Assembly (NCBI RefSeq): GCF_000724085.1
Contig: NZ_CCDL010000001.1
Span: 744,001 to 808,000, forward strand
Reading direction: 5' to 3'
Length of the DNA stretch: 64,000 bases
DNA from: Oceanobacillus manasiensis
Lineage (GTDB): Bacteria > Bacillota > Bacilli > Bacillales > Amphibacillaceae
Position 1 is the first letter of the stretch; the number at the start of each line of letters is the position of its first letter. Shown one piece after another: positions 47,370 through 56,606 of the stretch. The notes below the pieces were generated by a model that worked only from the letters and a program-made list of their open reading frames with translations, searched no databases and was not told the DNA's origin. The translations under genes and the position numbers were made by a program.

Positions 47370-48300
47370 ATACTTCACCTGCCTTCTTTTCCTGTAAGAG
47401 GTTTTTATCTGATGCTATATCGATAAAGATTTCATGCAAGGACACTCTGTTTATCTTTAATTCAAGTATTTGTAGATCTTCTGGTAGCTGTTTAAGCCAT
47501 TGATTTGGATTAACCTCTTTATCCAAATAGAGGATGGTACTTCCTTCATTTACTTCAATTCGCTGAACCTGTGGTAATAACTCTAATTGTTTAGGATCAT
47601 TATTCCCATGGATGGTGCATTTGAAGTTAGCATACTCCGTCTTCACATCATCCATTGTTCCATAAATCACTTTTTTACCGCGATGAATCATGAACAAACG
47701 ATCTGCCATTTCCTCAACAAGGTTCATTTGGTGTGAAGAAAGAAGAATAGCTGTTCCATTCTTCGCTAAATTGCGAATTTCGTCTTTAAACAACTCTTGG
47801 CTTACAGGATCTAGTCCAGAAAACGGTTCATCTAGAATAAGTAACTCCGGCTCGTGGAGGATGGATGCAATAAACTGTACTTTTTGCCCCATTCCTTTAG
47901 ATAGTTCCTCTACAGAAACTTTATCTTTCCCTTCTAGATCAAATTTCTTTAAGTATTCAAGTGCTCTTGTACGCGCCTTATCTAGTGGATAATCTTTGAG
48001 CTCAGCTAAATATAGAAGAATATCCATCACTTTCACATTTTTATATAGACCTCGTTCCTCGGGAAGGTAACCAATTCTATGTCTAGGAATCTCCTTCCCG
48101 TTAGTGCTTTGGAAATGGATATTTCCTTGATCAGGATACATGATACCCATAATATTACGGATGGTTGTTGATTTACCGGCACCGTTAGGGCCTAAGATTG
48201 CCATGATTTCCCCTTTGTGTACGTCAAAAGAGATGTTGGAAATTACTTGTTTATCTTTAAATGCCTTTCCAAGGTTTGAAACAGAGAGCATTTTTTCCAT
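47362..48300 (-). CDS. ABC transporter ATPase (NatA/YhaQ-like)
   Basis: 312-aa ATP-binding subunit. Walker A GPNGAGKST, signature LSKGMGQK, Walker B LLILDEPFSGLDP and a late His in LLSSHQMN are all intact. The C-terminal ~90 residues form the extra domain typical of YhaQ/NatA-type ATPases. It is coupled to the permease by an 8-bp overlap. It lies 20 bp downstream of another ABC ATPase, so it is part of the same five-gene minus-strand cluster. Confidence 0.88.
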   Translation of the reverse strand: MEKMLSVSNLGKAFKDKQVISNISFDVHKGEIMAILGPNGAGKSTTIRNIMGIMYPDQGNIHFQSTNGKEIPRHRIGYLPEERGLYKNVKVMDILLYLAELKDYPLDKARTRALEYLKKFDLEGKDKVSVEELSKGMGQKVQFIASILHEPELLILDEPFSGLDPVSQELFKDEIRNLAKNGTAILLSSHQMNLVEEMADRLFMIHRGKKVIYGTMDDVKTEYANFKCTIHGNNDPKQLELLPQVQRIEVNEGSTILYLDKEVNPNQWLKQLPEDLQILELKINRVSLHEIFIDIASDKNLLQEKKAGEVYA

Positions 48301-48320
48301 TTTCCTCTTCCTTTCTTTTT

Positions 48321-49172
48321 CTATTTATTTAGTAATAGGGTGAGGGTAGCTTCCAGATCCAAAGTTTGTTGGTTAACGATAGATAGTTGATGTTCGTCTA
48401 GGTATGTTTCTGTAGCCTCTGGTTTGTTAGTAATAAACTGCTTTCCTTCCCTGGAAACTTCTCCAGGAAAAGGTTCAGAAGGCAACGCATCCCTCATCCA
48501 GTACTGCCAATACATATGTTGCATTGTTTCTTTTTCATAAGTGCCCTTCCAATTCCCATCTTGTAATACGCATAAGTAGTCAGCAAGTTTCGTTATATCG
48601 TCAACTTGATGTGTACTCATGACTATCGCACGTTCTCCAGACTCCATCCATTCTGTAAGAAACTGCATTAGTTTTTGCTTCGAGGAGATATCCATAAAAG
48701 CTGTTGGTTCATCAAGAAGTAAGATGGACGTGTTTCTGGAAATGGTTAAGGCAAGTGATAGCTTTCGTTGCATACCTTGGGAAAGTTTAGCGAACCGCTT
48801 GTTTAATGGGATGGAAAAGGCTTGTATGAGTTGATTGAATAGCTCATCGTCCCATGCTGGGTATAAGGGTGCAATGAAATCCCTTAACGCTTTGCCTGTA
48901 AAAGCATCCCAACCAATCATTGTCTGTGGCTGGTAGGCGATGTGCGTTTTCCACTCTTCCTCAGGATCGTTTACCAACGTGTTTGCTATTTTTATATTTC
49001 CGGTATCAGCTTTTGCGAGATTCATCATTAATTTCAGTAACGTGCTTTTTCCGGAACCATTATTCCCAACTAAAGCTGTAATGGTTCCTGCCTCGACTGT
49101 TAGATCGAGGGGCCCGAGTGTAAATTCATCCACTTGCTTTTGTATTTGTCGTATTTCTGCAAGAGTCTTCAT
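48321..49172 (-). CDS. ABC transporter ATPase (YtrB-like)
   Basis: 283-aa ATPase with Walker A GNNGSGKST, signature LSQGMQRK and Walker B ILLLDEPTAFMD. Its start overlaps the GntR regulator stop (ATGA), and the permease at 49590 stands just upstream, so these three genes form one transport system of the YtrABC type: regulator, ATPase and permease. The substrate is unknown; ytr-type operons respond to wall-active antibiotics in B. subtilis. The C-terminal ~80 residues are not a known domain to me. Confidence 0.85.
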   Translation of the reverse strand: MKTLAEIRQIQKQVDEFTLGPLDLTVEAGTITALVGNNGSGKSTLLKLMMNLAKADTGNIKIANTLVNDPEEEWKTHIAYQPQTMIGWDAFTGKALRDFIAPLYPAWDDELFNQLIQAFSIPLNKRFAKLSQGMQRKLSLALTISRNTSILLLDEPTAFMDISSKQKLMQFLTEWMESGERAIVMSTHQVDDITKLADYLCVLQDGNWKGTYEKETMQHMYWQYWMRDALPSEPFPGEVSREGKQFITNKPEATETYLDEHQLSIVNQQTLDLEATLTLLLNK

Positions 49173-49573
49173 TTATTTGCATCTCCTTTATGACTGCGAG
49201 ATTCTAATACTTCCTCAAAGATCTCCTTAATTTGCTCTACGGTATACTCGTAACTAATTGCGACATCTAGAGCATTTTCAAAAGCTTGGTATACAGAGGT
49301 GATCTTAACCTGCTGTTTCTTCTCCTTAGCTATTTCGGCAACGAAGGTTCCCTTACCTTGTTCTGTTTGAATAAAGCCTTGGTACTCTAAATTCTGGTAG
49401 GCACGACGTATTGTAATAACACTCGTTTCTAAATCCTTTGCCAAAAGTCTAATAGAAGGGAGGGGAGAGCCTGTCTGTAGATAACCACCTGCAATGAGTG
49501 CTTTTATCTGATTCTCGATTTGATGATAGATCGGTTCACGAGAAGTTTTTGAAAGCCGTATTGGTAACTCCAT
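49169..49573 (-). CDS. GntR-family repressor (YtrA subfamily)
   Basis: 134-aa regulator: winged helix at about 10-75 (PIYHQIENQIKALIAGGYLQ, LETSVITIRRAYQNLEYQG) and a short C-terminal helical dimerisation part, the small YtrA type without a large effector domain. GAGGAAGG sits 9 bases before the ATG at 49573; the ATG at 49582 would touch the ribosome site. A palindrome upstream of the first gene (50339-50368) is its probable operator. The regulator lies between the permease and ATPase genes. Confidence 0.87.
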   Translation of the reverse strand: MELPIRLSKTSREPIYHQIENQIKALIAGGYLQTGSPLPSIRLLAKDLETSVITIRRAYQNLEYQGFIQTEQGKGTFVAEIAKEKKQQVKITSVYQAFENALDVAISYEYTVEQIKEIFEEVLESRSHKGDANK

Positions 49574-49589
49574 TGGTGACATCCTTCCT

Positions 49590-50318
49590 CTATAGGTAAT
49601 CCAGTTTCGTTATTCGCTTTTGCATGTAGGAGTGTAAGTATCTTGTTGCCACTAAGGTAAGTAGCAGTGTGATGCAAAGAGACACAAGAGGCCACTTTTC
49701 TGCAGCTTCAATACTCCAATAAACAGGGCCTTCGCCTGTTAGAAAGTGAACGCTAGTAAGTACAGTAAACGCGACAATAAGCATGAGTATACCAACAAAA
49801 ATACTACCGATAGTCGTCCTTGAAAGCTTACTTGAATCTCCAGCATCTCCTGTCACAAAGTAGCTCCCTAGAACTAATCCAATTAAGAGCCATAACAAAC
49901 TAAATGCAAGATAATTGGCTAATCCCAGAGTGTCACCGATTGGAGAGAAGAGATAAAAAGCAATCAAGAAATACAATTGCAGTGGTGCTGAATAAAAAAA
50001 CTGGATTATAAATCTACTCTTTACCAATACAGATCGCTTCACTGGAAGTGCTAACTGCATAATTAGGATTGGTGATGCTAGTAGATCCGCATTAACTTGA
50101 ATCTGAAATTCTTTTGGTTTGCACCAAAGTCCACCAATAGAGAATAAAATCAAGTAGATGAAATCATAACCGACATAGCCGTTATCTAAATAAGAAGAAA
50201 GGGTTGTAATAAGAAAGAAGCTTACGAGTATAGTAATTACAAACCCAAAAACAATATTGAGTTTCGATGCACGTAACTCCAATGCTGCAGTTTGATAAGC
50301 TTGCTTCCATTCTGACAT
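49590..50318 (-). CDS. ABC-2-like integral membrane protein of the GntR cluster
   Basis: 242 aa with six hydrophobic segments and short loops, consistent with a YtrC/D-like permease subunit. It is the first gene of the minus-strand cluster; the GntR gene begins 16 bp after its stop. AAAGGAG precedes the ATG. Its own substrate is unknown; it should pair with the ATPase at 48321. Confidence 0.72.
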   Translation of the reverse strand: MSEWKQAYQTAALELRASKLNIVFGFVITILVSFFLITTLSSYLDNGYVGYDFIYLILFSIGGLWCKPKEFQIQVNADLLASPILIMQLALPVKRSVLVKSRFIIQFFYSAPLQLYFLIAFYLFSPIGDTLGLANYLAFSLLWLLIGLVLGSYFVTGDAGDSSKLSRTTIGSIFVGILMLIVAFTVLTSVHFLTGEGPVYWSIEAAEKWPLVSLCITLLLTLVATRYLHSYMQKRITKLDYL

Positions 50319-50338
50319 AATCTAAACTCCTTTACTGT

Positions 50339-50368
50339 TATACTGTGTATGTTTATATATACAGTATA
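50339..50368. promoter_or_regulatory. Putative operator of the GntR/ABC cluster
   Basis: Perfect 8-bp inverted arms TATACTGT ... ACAGTATA with a 14-bp AT-rich centre, 20-50 bp upstream of the first gene. Position and form suit binding by the YtrA-type repressor encoded in the cluster; binding is inferred. Confidence 0.6.
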
Positions 50369-50560
50369 TGTTACTATCCAATGAGAAGTCAAGAAAGTTT
50401 TTGAACTTAGTTGACTTACACATAACACCACACTAATCCGTTAGCTTGATATTGTATGGTTAGATAAAAAAGACTGATCTGGTTGATGAGAGCATAAGTG
50501 TGCGTTTCTACCTTCTGAAAAACAGTGTTGACACAGGTTTGTCATAACTTTGTGTCTCAA

Positions 50561-50665
50561 TTGTGAAATGGTGAGCAATAACCTTTTTTTCTTGGAAAAA
50601 GATGCTAAGATATAAGTGTAAGAAGGAAACACACACACAATATGTTGTGAAACACTGAGCAATCA
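50561..50665 (+). promoter_or_regulatory. Paired direct repeats upstream of doxX
   Basis: TTGTGAAATGGTGAGCAATAA (50561-50581, read here in two parts: TTGTGAAATG, GTGAGCAATAA) recurs as TTGTGAAACACTGAGCAATCA at 50645-50665, 17 of 21 identical and 84 bp apart, about eight helical turns. The TTGTGAA half recalls a Rex half-site but there is no TTCACAA partner. They may bind an unknown regulator. Confidence 0.4.
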
Positions 50666-50703
50666 TTATTTTATAAAAATAAACGAAAAAGGAGTCGGTA
50701 AAA

Positions 50704-51219
50704 ATGATTAACAACTTTATTAGAAAAAACAGTATTGCAGCAGCTATCTTAACATTATTGAGGGTGTATCTTGGGTATCAGTGGCTAACGGGTGGCTGGG
50801 GTAAGATAACAGGTGGAGGATTTGATGCAACTGGCTTTATACAAGGAGCTATTGCCAGTGCAGGGGGAGATCATCCTGCCGTGCAAGGGTGGTGGGCAAC
50901 ATTTTTAGAGACAGTCGCGCTTCCAAACGCAGGTTTGTTCAGCTTTATGGTTATGTGGGGAGAGGTTCTTGTAGGTGCAGCATTGATCTTAGGCATCTTC
51001 ACAAACTTTGCAGCATTAATGGGTATCACCATGAACTTTGCCTTTCTATTTAGTGGAACAGTAAGCACCAATGCACAAATGGTCTTACTAACCGTATTCA
51101 TCTTAGTAGCAGGGTATAATGCTGGCAGATTTGGCCTGGATAGATGGGTCAAACCTTTCTTGAAAAACCATACACCACGCAAAAATAAAAAAGAGAAAAA
51201 ACAACTAGTCGTTGCATAA
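50704..51219 (+). CDS. DoxX-family membrane protein
   Basis: 171 aa with four hydrophobic helices (RVYLGYQWLTGGWGKITGGG near 22-41; FSFMVMWGEVLVGAALILGIF) and a basic C-terminal tail. DoxX/DoxD-type proteins are linked to thiosulfate:quinone oxidation in archaea and to redox complexes with SodA in mycobacteria; the role here is unknown. Its neighbour on the other strand encodes a Cu/Zn superoxide dismutase, a loose hint of a redox theme. AAAAAGGAG precedes the ATG, and a terminator follows. Confidence 0.82.
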   Translation: MINNFIRKNSIAAAILTLLRVYLGYQWLTGGWGKITGGGFDATGFIQGAIASAGGDHPAVQGWWATFLETVALPNAGLFSFMVMWGEVLVGAALILGIFTNFAALMGITMNFAFLFSGTVSTNAQMVLLTVFILVAGYNAGRFGLDRWVKPFLKNHTPRKNKKEKKQLVVA

Positions 51220-51261
51220 TAAAATCACAGTAGGGACAAACGAACAGGTGAAATTAGAAGA

Positions 51262-51289
51262 AAAACCCGGGCTAATATACCCGGGTTTT
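51262..51289. terminator. Bidirectional terminator between doxX and sodC
   Basis: AAAACCCGGG-CTAATATA-CCCGGGTTTT perfect stem. Confidence 0.88.
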
Positions 51290-51320
51290 GTCCTTGGTGG
51301 ATGTCTTCTTGAAAAAATAA

Positions 51321-51929
51321 TTAATCAATTACCCCACATGCAATTCGGTCACCAGCATCACCAGAGGGTTGTGATTCATAATCATCTGCACCTTCATGGA
51401 TAACTAAAGCTGTTCCGTCATCTTGATATACCGAATGGTCCTGCCCTTTTTCAAGCGTAACCATATCGGCTGTAACTTCTGTATCTACTGTTCCATCCTC
51501 TGTTACTTCAATGTTTGGTAAATCACCAGCGTGGGGACCCTCTGAATCTTCCGTACCGTGATTATTGCCATGAGGATTGAAGTGCCCGCCTGCCGATTCA
51601 AAAGTAGGGGCATCGCATGCTCCAGTTTCATGAATATGGAAGCCGTGTTCACCAGGGGAAAGCCCGTCTCCTTTCAGGTGGATGTTTACAGAATTATTTT
51701 CTTGTGTGAGCGTTGCTGTTGCTACGACAACCCCATCTGCATCTTTCAGGGAAACCAATACTTCGTCTTCGGCTGTTGCATTATCGACCTCTTCTGAGTC
51801 ATTGTTTTCCGTTTCACCAGAGTTCTCTTCGTCGTTACTGCCTTGGTCCTGGCTATCTTCATTCCCGTTGCATGCTGCTAATAAAAGTACCAATACAGCT
51901 ATTAAAAACAGTATGATTCTTTTCTTCAC
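51321..51929 (-). CDS. sodC: Cu/Zn superoxide dismutase-like lipoprotein
   Basis: 202-aa surface lipoprotein: signal peptide with lipobox LLAAC (lipidated Cys about 20), an acidic Ser/Asn/Glu linker (about 22-55) and a Cu/Zn-SOD domain. All seven metal ligands of the classical fold seem present: FHIH, GGHFNP, NHG, PHAGDLPN and VIHEGADD; the disulfide pair is in TGACDAP and RIACGVI. B. subtilis YojM, as I recall, lacks part of the copper site, so this one is more likely to be active. The start is GTG with GGGAG 9 bases upstream. It dismutates superoxide at the cell surface if active. Confidence 0.88.
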   Translation of the reverse strand: MKKRIILFLIAVLVLLLAACNGNEDSQDQGSNDEENSGETENNDSEEVDNATAEDEVLVSLKDADGVVVATATLTQENNSVNIHLKGDGLSPGEHGFHIHETGACDAPTFESAGGHFNPHGNNHGTEDSEGPHAGDLPNIEVTEDGTVDTEVTADMVTLEKGQDHSVYQDDGTALVIHEGADDYESQPSGDAGDRIACGVID

Positions 51930-52120
51930 TCATCATGGCTCCCTTCTCACGTATGTTACCAACATTTTTCACCGTTTGCGTAACATTTAAACGTAGAATT
52001 AAACTTTTCTCTTTTACATTTCTCTTAACGAGTTTCGACCCTAAAATGAGTCTCTCGTATTCTTCCTTTTGCCCAGCAACTCCTGTATAATATATTTCGA
52101 GTATCGAAGAAAGGGCGATC

Positions 52121-53320
52121 ATGATGGGTACAAAAAGTGCGGCCAACGCACAGTCTGGTACAGAAAAAATCTGGACGAAGGACTTTTTTCTAATATGCCT
52201 AGCAAACTTTTTTATATTTCTTGGCTTTCAAATGACTTTACCGACACTTCCTCTGTTTGTTAACGAGCTTGGTGGAAGTGATCAGTTAATCGGCATTATT
52301 GTAGGTATTTTTACTTTTTCTGCTTTGTTGTTCCGCCCTTATGCGGGTCATGCGCTTGAGTCTAAGGGGAGACGATTTGTTTACATGACAGGACTTGCTA
52401 TTTTCGTTATTTCGGTTGGTTCTTTCTCTATTATTACAAGTATTGCAGTGTTGCTGCTTATGCGCGTGGTTCAGGGAGTAGGATGGGGTTTTTCTACTAC
52501 TGCGACAGGTACTATTGCCACGGATTTAATTCCTGAAAAGCGTCGTGGTGAGGGGATGGGATATTTTGGACTATCCGGAAACATAGCTTTAGCATTTGGT
52601 CCTGCATTAGGTTTACAACTGGCAGGGATCATTTCCTTTACACAGTTGTTTCTTATTTGTTCTGGATTGGGGCTTGTTGCCTTTTTACTATCAGCAAAAA
52701 TTAAATATAAAAAGGTAGAAGAAGCGCCTGCCAAATCTACTACGGTGAAATTTGATATATTTGAAAAGACTGCGTTAGAGCCAGCGGTTTTGCTATTCTT
52801 TATCACGGTGACCTTTGGAGGTATTGCTTCCTTCCTACCATTATACGCTGAGGAGAAGGGAATTAGTGGAATAGGTACGTACTTCCTCGTGTTTGCTATA
52901 TTCCTCATGCTGTCACGGACTTTCGCGGGTAAAATTTACGATAAACGAGGCCATATTTATGTGTTTTTACCTGGGACAATATTAATTTTTATTGCCATGC
53001 TTTTGCTGTCCTGGCTGCCTGGAACCTCGGCGCTGCTTATCGCGGCAGGTTTATATGGACTTGGTTTTGGTAGTGTGCAGCCAGCACTACAGGCATGGGC
53101 AGTAAATAAGGCTCCAGATAACCGAAAAGGAATGGCGAATGCTACGTTTTTCTCCTTTTTTGATTTAGGTGTCGGCCTTGGTGCAATTGTATTTGGGCAG
53201 CTTGCTTTTCAATTTGGATATGCGATTATTTATTTAACCGCAGCGGCTTCTGTATTACTTTCTATTATTCTATATATCTACTTACTGTTAAAGGCACGAG
53301 CGCGTTATGTTGAAAATTAA
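52121..53320 (+). CDS. MFS drug/metabolite transporter
   Basis: 399-aa, twelve-helix major facilitator protein. Signature loop after helix 2 RPYAGHALESKGRR (about 68-81) and motif C-like GLSGNIALAFGPALGLQLAG suggest a 14/12-helix drug:H+ antiporter group, but the substrate is unknown. Start ATG with AAAGGG upstream. It is monocistronic and followed directly by the second MITE-like repeat. Confidence 0.85.
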   Translation: MMGTKSAANAQSGTEKIWTKDFFLICLANFFIFLGFQMTLPTLPLFVNELGGSDQLIGIIVGIFTFSALLFRPYAGHALESKGRRFVYMTGLAIFVISVGSFSIITSIAVLLLMRVVQGVGWGFSTTATGTIATDLIPEKRRGEGMGYFGLSGNIALAFGPALGLQLAGIISFTQLFLICSGLGLVAFLLSAKIKYKKVEEAPAKSTTVKFDIFEKTALEPAVLLFFITVTFGGIASFLPLYAEEKGISGIGTYFLVFAIFLMLSRTFAGKIYDKRGHIYVFLPGTILIFIAMLLLSWLPGTSALLIAAGLYGLGFGSVQPALQAWAVNKAPDNRKGMANATFFSFFDLGVGLGAIVFGQLAFQFGYAIIYLTAAASVLLSIILYIYLLLKARARYVEN

Positions 53321-53333
53321 TGGTTACTAGGGA

Positions 53334-53629
53334 GGCTGGGGCATAACGAGCCTTTATGAAACACGAACAATAAAATAAAAAGGACTGCTTCTTGACCGCT
53401 TCGGAAATACTACGCTTTCCGTGGGCACGGCCTCAGTCTCCTCAGAAGCAAAGATCGCTTCTTGTGGGGCCTTCGGACTCGTGCTGTTCCCACTGGAGTC
53501 TCCGCATTTCCTTCGCTAAAGTGTGTTTAATAAAAAGATTAGGGGATATCCGCAAGTGTCCGAACTTTTAATACATTATTTCGTTTGAGCGTCCGGTTTT
53601 TTCTTGTTTAACTTTCTTATGTCCTATTC
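53334..53629. repeat. MITE-like intergenic repeat, copy 2
   Basis: 296-bp copy of the element at 5082-5444. Ends are GGCTGGGGCATAA (53334-53346) and TTATGTCCTATTC (53617-53629), decayed versions of the 13-bp inverted ends. The internal GTGGGCACGGCC, AGAAGC/GCTTCT and GGCCTTCGGACTCGTGCTG segments are conserved. It lacks the ~59-bp insertion of copy 1. No coding capacity. Confidence 0.75.
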
Positions 53630-53630
53630 T

Positions 53631-53675
53631 AAAAAAATAGTGGGTAAGGTCTTCCGTCGATAATCTTACCCACTA
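53631..53675 (-). terminator. Terminator for the BceAB-like pair
   Basis: TAGTGGGTAAG ... CTTACCCACTA hairpin; on the minus strand it is followed by seven T, about 55 bp after the permease stop. Confidence 0.82.
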
Positions 53676-53731
53676 ATCTTAGTATGTTTTTTATGATTAA
53701 TACATAAGAATTTCTCCAGCAGTTTTCCCCT

Positions 53732-55591
53732 CTAAACCTGCTTAGGCAGTACAATTCGTTTGTACATTTGCACTGTAATGAAATAGTAAATACCATAGAT
53801 TACGAAAAACAGTGTGAGTGGGATCCATATTTTTGTATAGGGTTCGATAATAATAAAGGAAAACATCTGCATACCTATTACTACATGGACAATTCCAACG
53901 ATAGCTGGGAATAGGAATAATAAGAAGAGCTCGCGATAGATCGATTTTACGAGTAGTGTTTTTCTAACCCCAATTTTCCGTAGCATGCTGTAACGATCCA
54001 CGTCAGCTCCAGCGCTCGATAGTAGTTTAAACATGAGAACACTTGCCATCATCATGAGAAAAGCAATTCCAAGAAAGATACCCATAAAAATAGTTCCACT
54101 GGCAAATCCTTTAAGCGCTACGTAATTACTGTATTTACCCCCTAGTTGTTCAACTTGATTACCAGTATACTTTTCAGCAAGTGTTTTTTGGCTTGCATTC
54201 AATAGTTCCAATTGTGTTAGATGGGCTGTGAAATCATCTACCTGTGCTAATATTACTTGATGCTCTTCTCCGTTTACCTCTTGATAGTTGGATGCCCCAT
54301 AGACAAAGAGGCTTCTGTTTCCAAACATGGTGCCTGCCCCTAATTCTGTACTAATTGCTGTCCACCAGTTTCCTGGCAATTCAGGCATACCCTCTCCACC
54401 ATATAATGTATACTCCTCCTCAGACAATGTTGCATTAGGAGTAGTAGGTGAAAAACCTTCAGATCCTTCTTCAAATGTCATGACCTCGGGCGGGTCTGAT
54501 TCAAGGTCTGTCTTTAAGAAATAGACTCCCTCACTAGTAACTTTATAACGATATTCTTGCTGCTTTGTCACTTCCATGCTTGCCAACATCTCTTTTTCCG
54601 AATTGTTTGGTTCATATAGAATTACATCATTGGCATGAAACATAGAGGACTGAATCCCGATATTGTGGTAAAAGGATGTTCCAGCGGTCATTGCTCCTAA
54701 TCCCAGTGCAATGAGCATAGCAACCGTACCAAGCACCATCATTAAGTTCAGCATGCGAAAACGTAGCTGTCCTAATGTAAAGGAGTTAATGCCTTTTTCA
54801 TTTAAATTCCGATTCTGCTTCAGCTTTTTAACCAAGTATGGCAGTAAGGAGATGAAAATAAGGTAGGTCCCCGGTATGATGGTCACGGTTGCGAGTATGA
54901 TACCGAACTCCATCAATTCTGCAATATTCACCATTGCATAGTAACCTACGGCGATAAGAATAACAGACAATACGACACCCAAGAAGGTACGTAACCCGCT
55001 TGTTTTCACCTGATCCTGTTGCTGACCTGAATGTAATAAATCCAAAACACTTTTTCTACCAATTCTCCAGGCATTTACAATGGAAGTAAGGAAGAATAAA
55101 GCGATATAGAATAGAATTGTTGTAACAAGTGATGAAGGGTATAGTGGCTGAAAGCCTCCACCTTGAAAATCAAGTTGCCACATGAGTAGCTCGGCTATTC
55201 CATATGACAGGCCAACTCCTACCACAATTCCAATAATGAGGGCAGTTAAGCCAACAAAAAAGGTTTCCATAAACATCAATTGGGTTATCTTGTGTTTCTT
55301 TGCACCTAATGTCATATACATGCCTAACTCCTTTTGCCTTAAAGAAAGGAGAAAAGATGTAGCATAGAAAATGTAGAAAACGGTTATAATCCCAAGAATA
55401 AATGTACCAACATGAAAGACAAAGATGATGGAACTGATAAGGGAGTTCGCTTCAAGAAATGCCTTGTTTTGCGCAAGGGTTTCAAACATATAAAAAATGG
55501 CAATGGAAATGGTCAGCCCAAACAGTAAAACCATGTAGTCTTTTGCTAACTTTCGCATACTTGATAATGATAGTTTTAGTAGCATAGTCAT
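53732..55591 (-). CDS. BceB-type ABC permease (FtsX domains)
   Basis: 619-aa permease with ten predicted helices and a large extracytoplasmic domain of about 200 residues between helices 7 and 8 (SSMFHANDVILYEPNN onwards), the hallmark of BceB/YxdM/PsdB transporters that free cells from bacitracin or cationic peptides. GGGAGGAA precedes the ATG; the ATPase stop is 9 bp upstream. The size is nearest to YxdM. Unlike bce, psd and yxd loci, no sensor kinase/response regulator pair lies beside it in this window. Confidence 0.88.
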   Translation of the reverse strand: MTMLLKLSLSSMRKLAKDYMVLLFGLTISIAIFYMFETLAQNKAFLEANSLISSIIFVFHVGTFILGIITVFYIFYATSFLLSLRQKELGMYMTLGAKKHKITQLMFMETFFVGLTALIIGIVVGVGLSYGIAELLMWQLDFQGGGFQPLYPSSLVTTILFYIALFFLTSIVNAWRIGRKSVLDLLHSGQQQDQVKTSGLRTFLGVVLSVILIAVGYYAMVNIAELMEFGIILATVTIIPGTYLIFISLLPYLVKKLKQNRNLNEKGINSFTLGQLRFRMLNLMMVLGTVAMLIALGLGAMTAGTSFYHNIGIQSSMFHANDVILYEPNNSEKEMLASMEVTKQQEYRYKVTSEGVYFLKTDLESDPPEVMTFEEGSEGFSPTTPNATLSEEEYTLYGGEGMPELPGNWWTAISTELGAGTMFGNRSLFVYGASNYQEVNGEEHQVILAQVDDFTAHLTQLELLNASQKTLAEKYTGNQVEQLGGKYSNYVALKGFASGTIFMGIFLGIAFLMMMASVLMFKLLSSAGADVDRYSMLRKIGVRKTLLVKSIYRELFLLFLFPAIVGIVHVVIGMQMFSFIIIEPYTKIWIPLTLFFVIYGIYYFITVQMYKRIVLPKQV

Positions 55592-55600
55592 TTCCTCCCT

Positions 55601-56365
55601 TTAGCCCAAATCTGGGGAGGCAAATTGTGCAAGCACGTCGAGAATGTCCTGATGAAATTCGCCTCTTGTTCCATTTCTGTGGATTTCTTTGTATAGCTTC
55701 CCGTCTTGTATAAAGAGGATTCGTTCGCAATAACTTGCGCTTAATGGATCATGTGTTACAAGCATAATGGAAGTTGTATGGTTCTCATTTAAGTGCACCA
55801 TTGTTTCCATCAGACTCCGGGCATTTTTAGAATCAAGTGCTCCAGTTGGTTCATCAGCTAGAATTAACGCAGGTTCATGTACCAGTGCTCTAGCTGCCGC
55901 CACACGCTGTTTTTGACCACCAGAGATAGTGACGGGATATTTATTCAAAATTGACTCAATTCCCAGCTTTGCGACGACACTCTCTACAGCTGGTTTGATT
56001 TTACGTACGGAAACACCTTGTAAGGAGAGAGGCAAGGCAATATTTTCGTATACTGTTAAATTCTCCAACAAGTTAAAGTCTTGAAAAATAAAGCCAAGCT
56101 GACTTGAGCGAAAGTCGGCCAACTGCCCTTGTTTCATCGTAGTGATGTCTGTTCCGGCAATTTTGACAGAACCGTTTGTGGCAGTATCCAGTGTTGATAT
56201 GACATTAAGTAGTGTCGTTTTCCCAGCCCCAGACGGCCCCATCACGCCAACAAATTCTCCCTCAGTCATTGCAAAAGAAACACCGTTTAAAGCATGGAAT
56301 TGTTTCTCACTTTTTTTCCCGTAAATTTTATTTAATTGATGTACATCAAGTACGGATTGATTCAT
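55601..56365 (-). CDS. BceA-type ABC transporter ATPase
   Basis: 254-aa ATPase, Walker A GPSGAGKTT, signature ISGGQKQR, Walker B LILADEPTGALD, all intact. It is paired with the BceB-type permease 9 bp downstream. GGAGG lies 8 bases before the ATG at 56365; the ATG at 56380 would use that site. The role is antimicrobial-peptide detoxification or flux sensing by family analogy. Confidence 0.9.
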   Translation of the reverse strand: MNQSVLDVHQLNKIYGKKSEKQFHALNGVSFAMTEGEFVGVMGPSGAGKTTLLNVISTLDTATNGSVKIAGTDITTMKQGQLADFRSSQLGFIFQDFNLLENLTVYENIALPLSLQGVSVRKIKPAVESVVAKLGIESILNKYPVTISGGQKQRVAAARALVHEPALILADEPTGALDSKNARSLMETMVHLNENHTTSIMLVTHDPLSASYCERILFIQDGKLYKEIHRNGTRGEFHQDILDVLAQFASPDLG

Positions 56366-56606
56366 TTCACTTACCTCCATTAATCTTTATACATTTCATT
56401 GTAAGGTTAATGGAAGTGTGGTGGTATGTATCTATCTTTCATGTATCTTACAGTTTTGTAAGGAAGGCTAGAGTAAAAAAGACAACGTAGAAGGTATAGT
56501 TTATGCGATGTCATCCTATCCTTAAAGAAAGGGAATAGTTTAAAAACAAGTGGAACTCGTTTACAATGGAGAGAAGAAGAACGTTGGAAGGTAGGTTGCT
56601 AGTATT

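Noticed and set aside
50561-50581. Rex-binding site
   Set aside because: Only one TTGTGAA half is present; the inverted TTCACAA half is missing.
53334-53629. Insertion sequence remnant with transposase
   Set aside because: No transposase-like coding sequence in either copy; only structured non-coding DNA.
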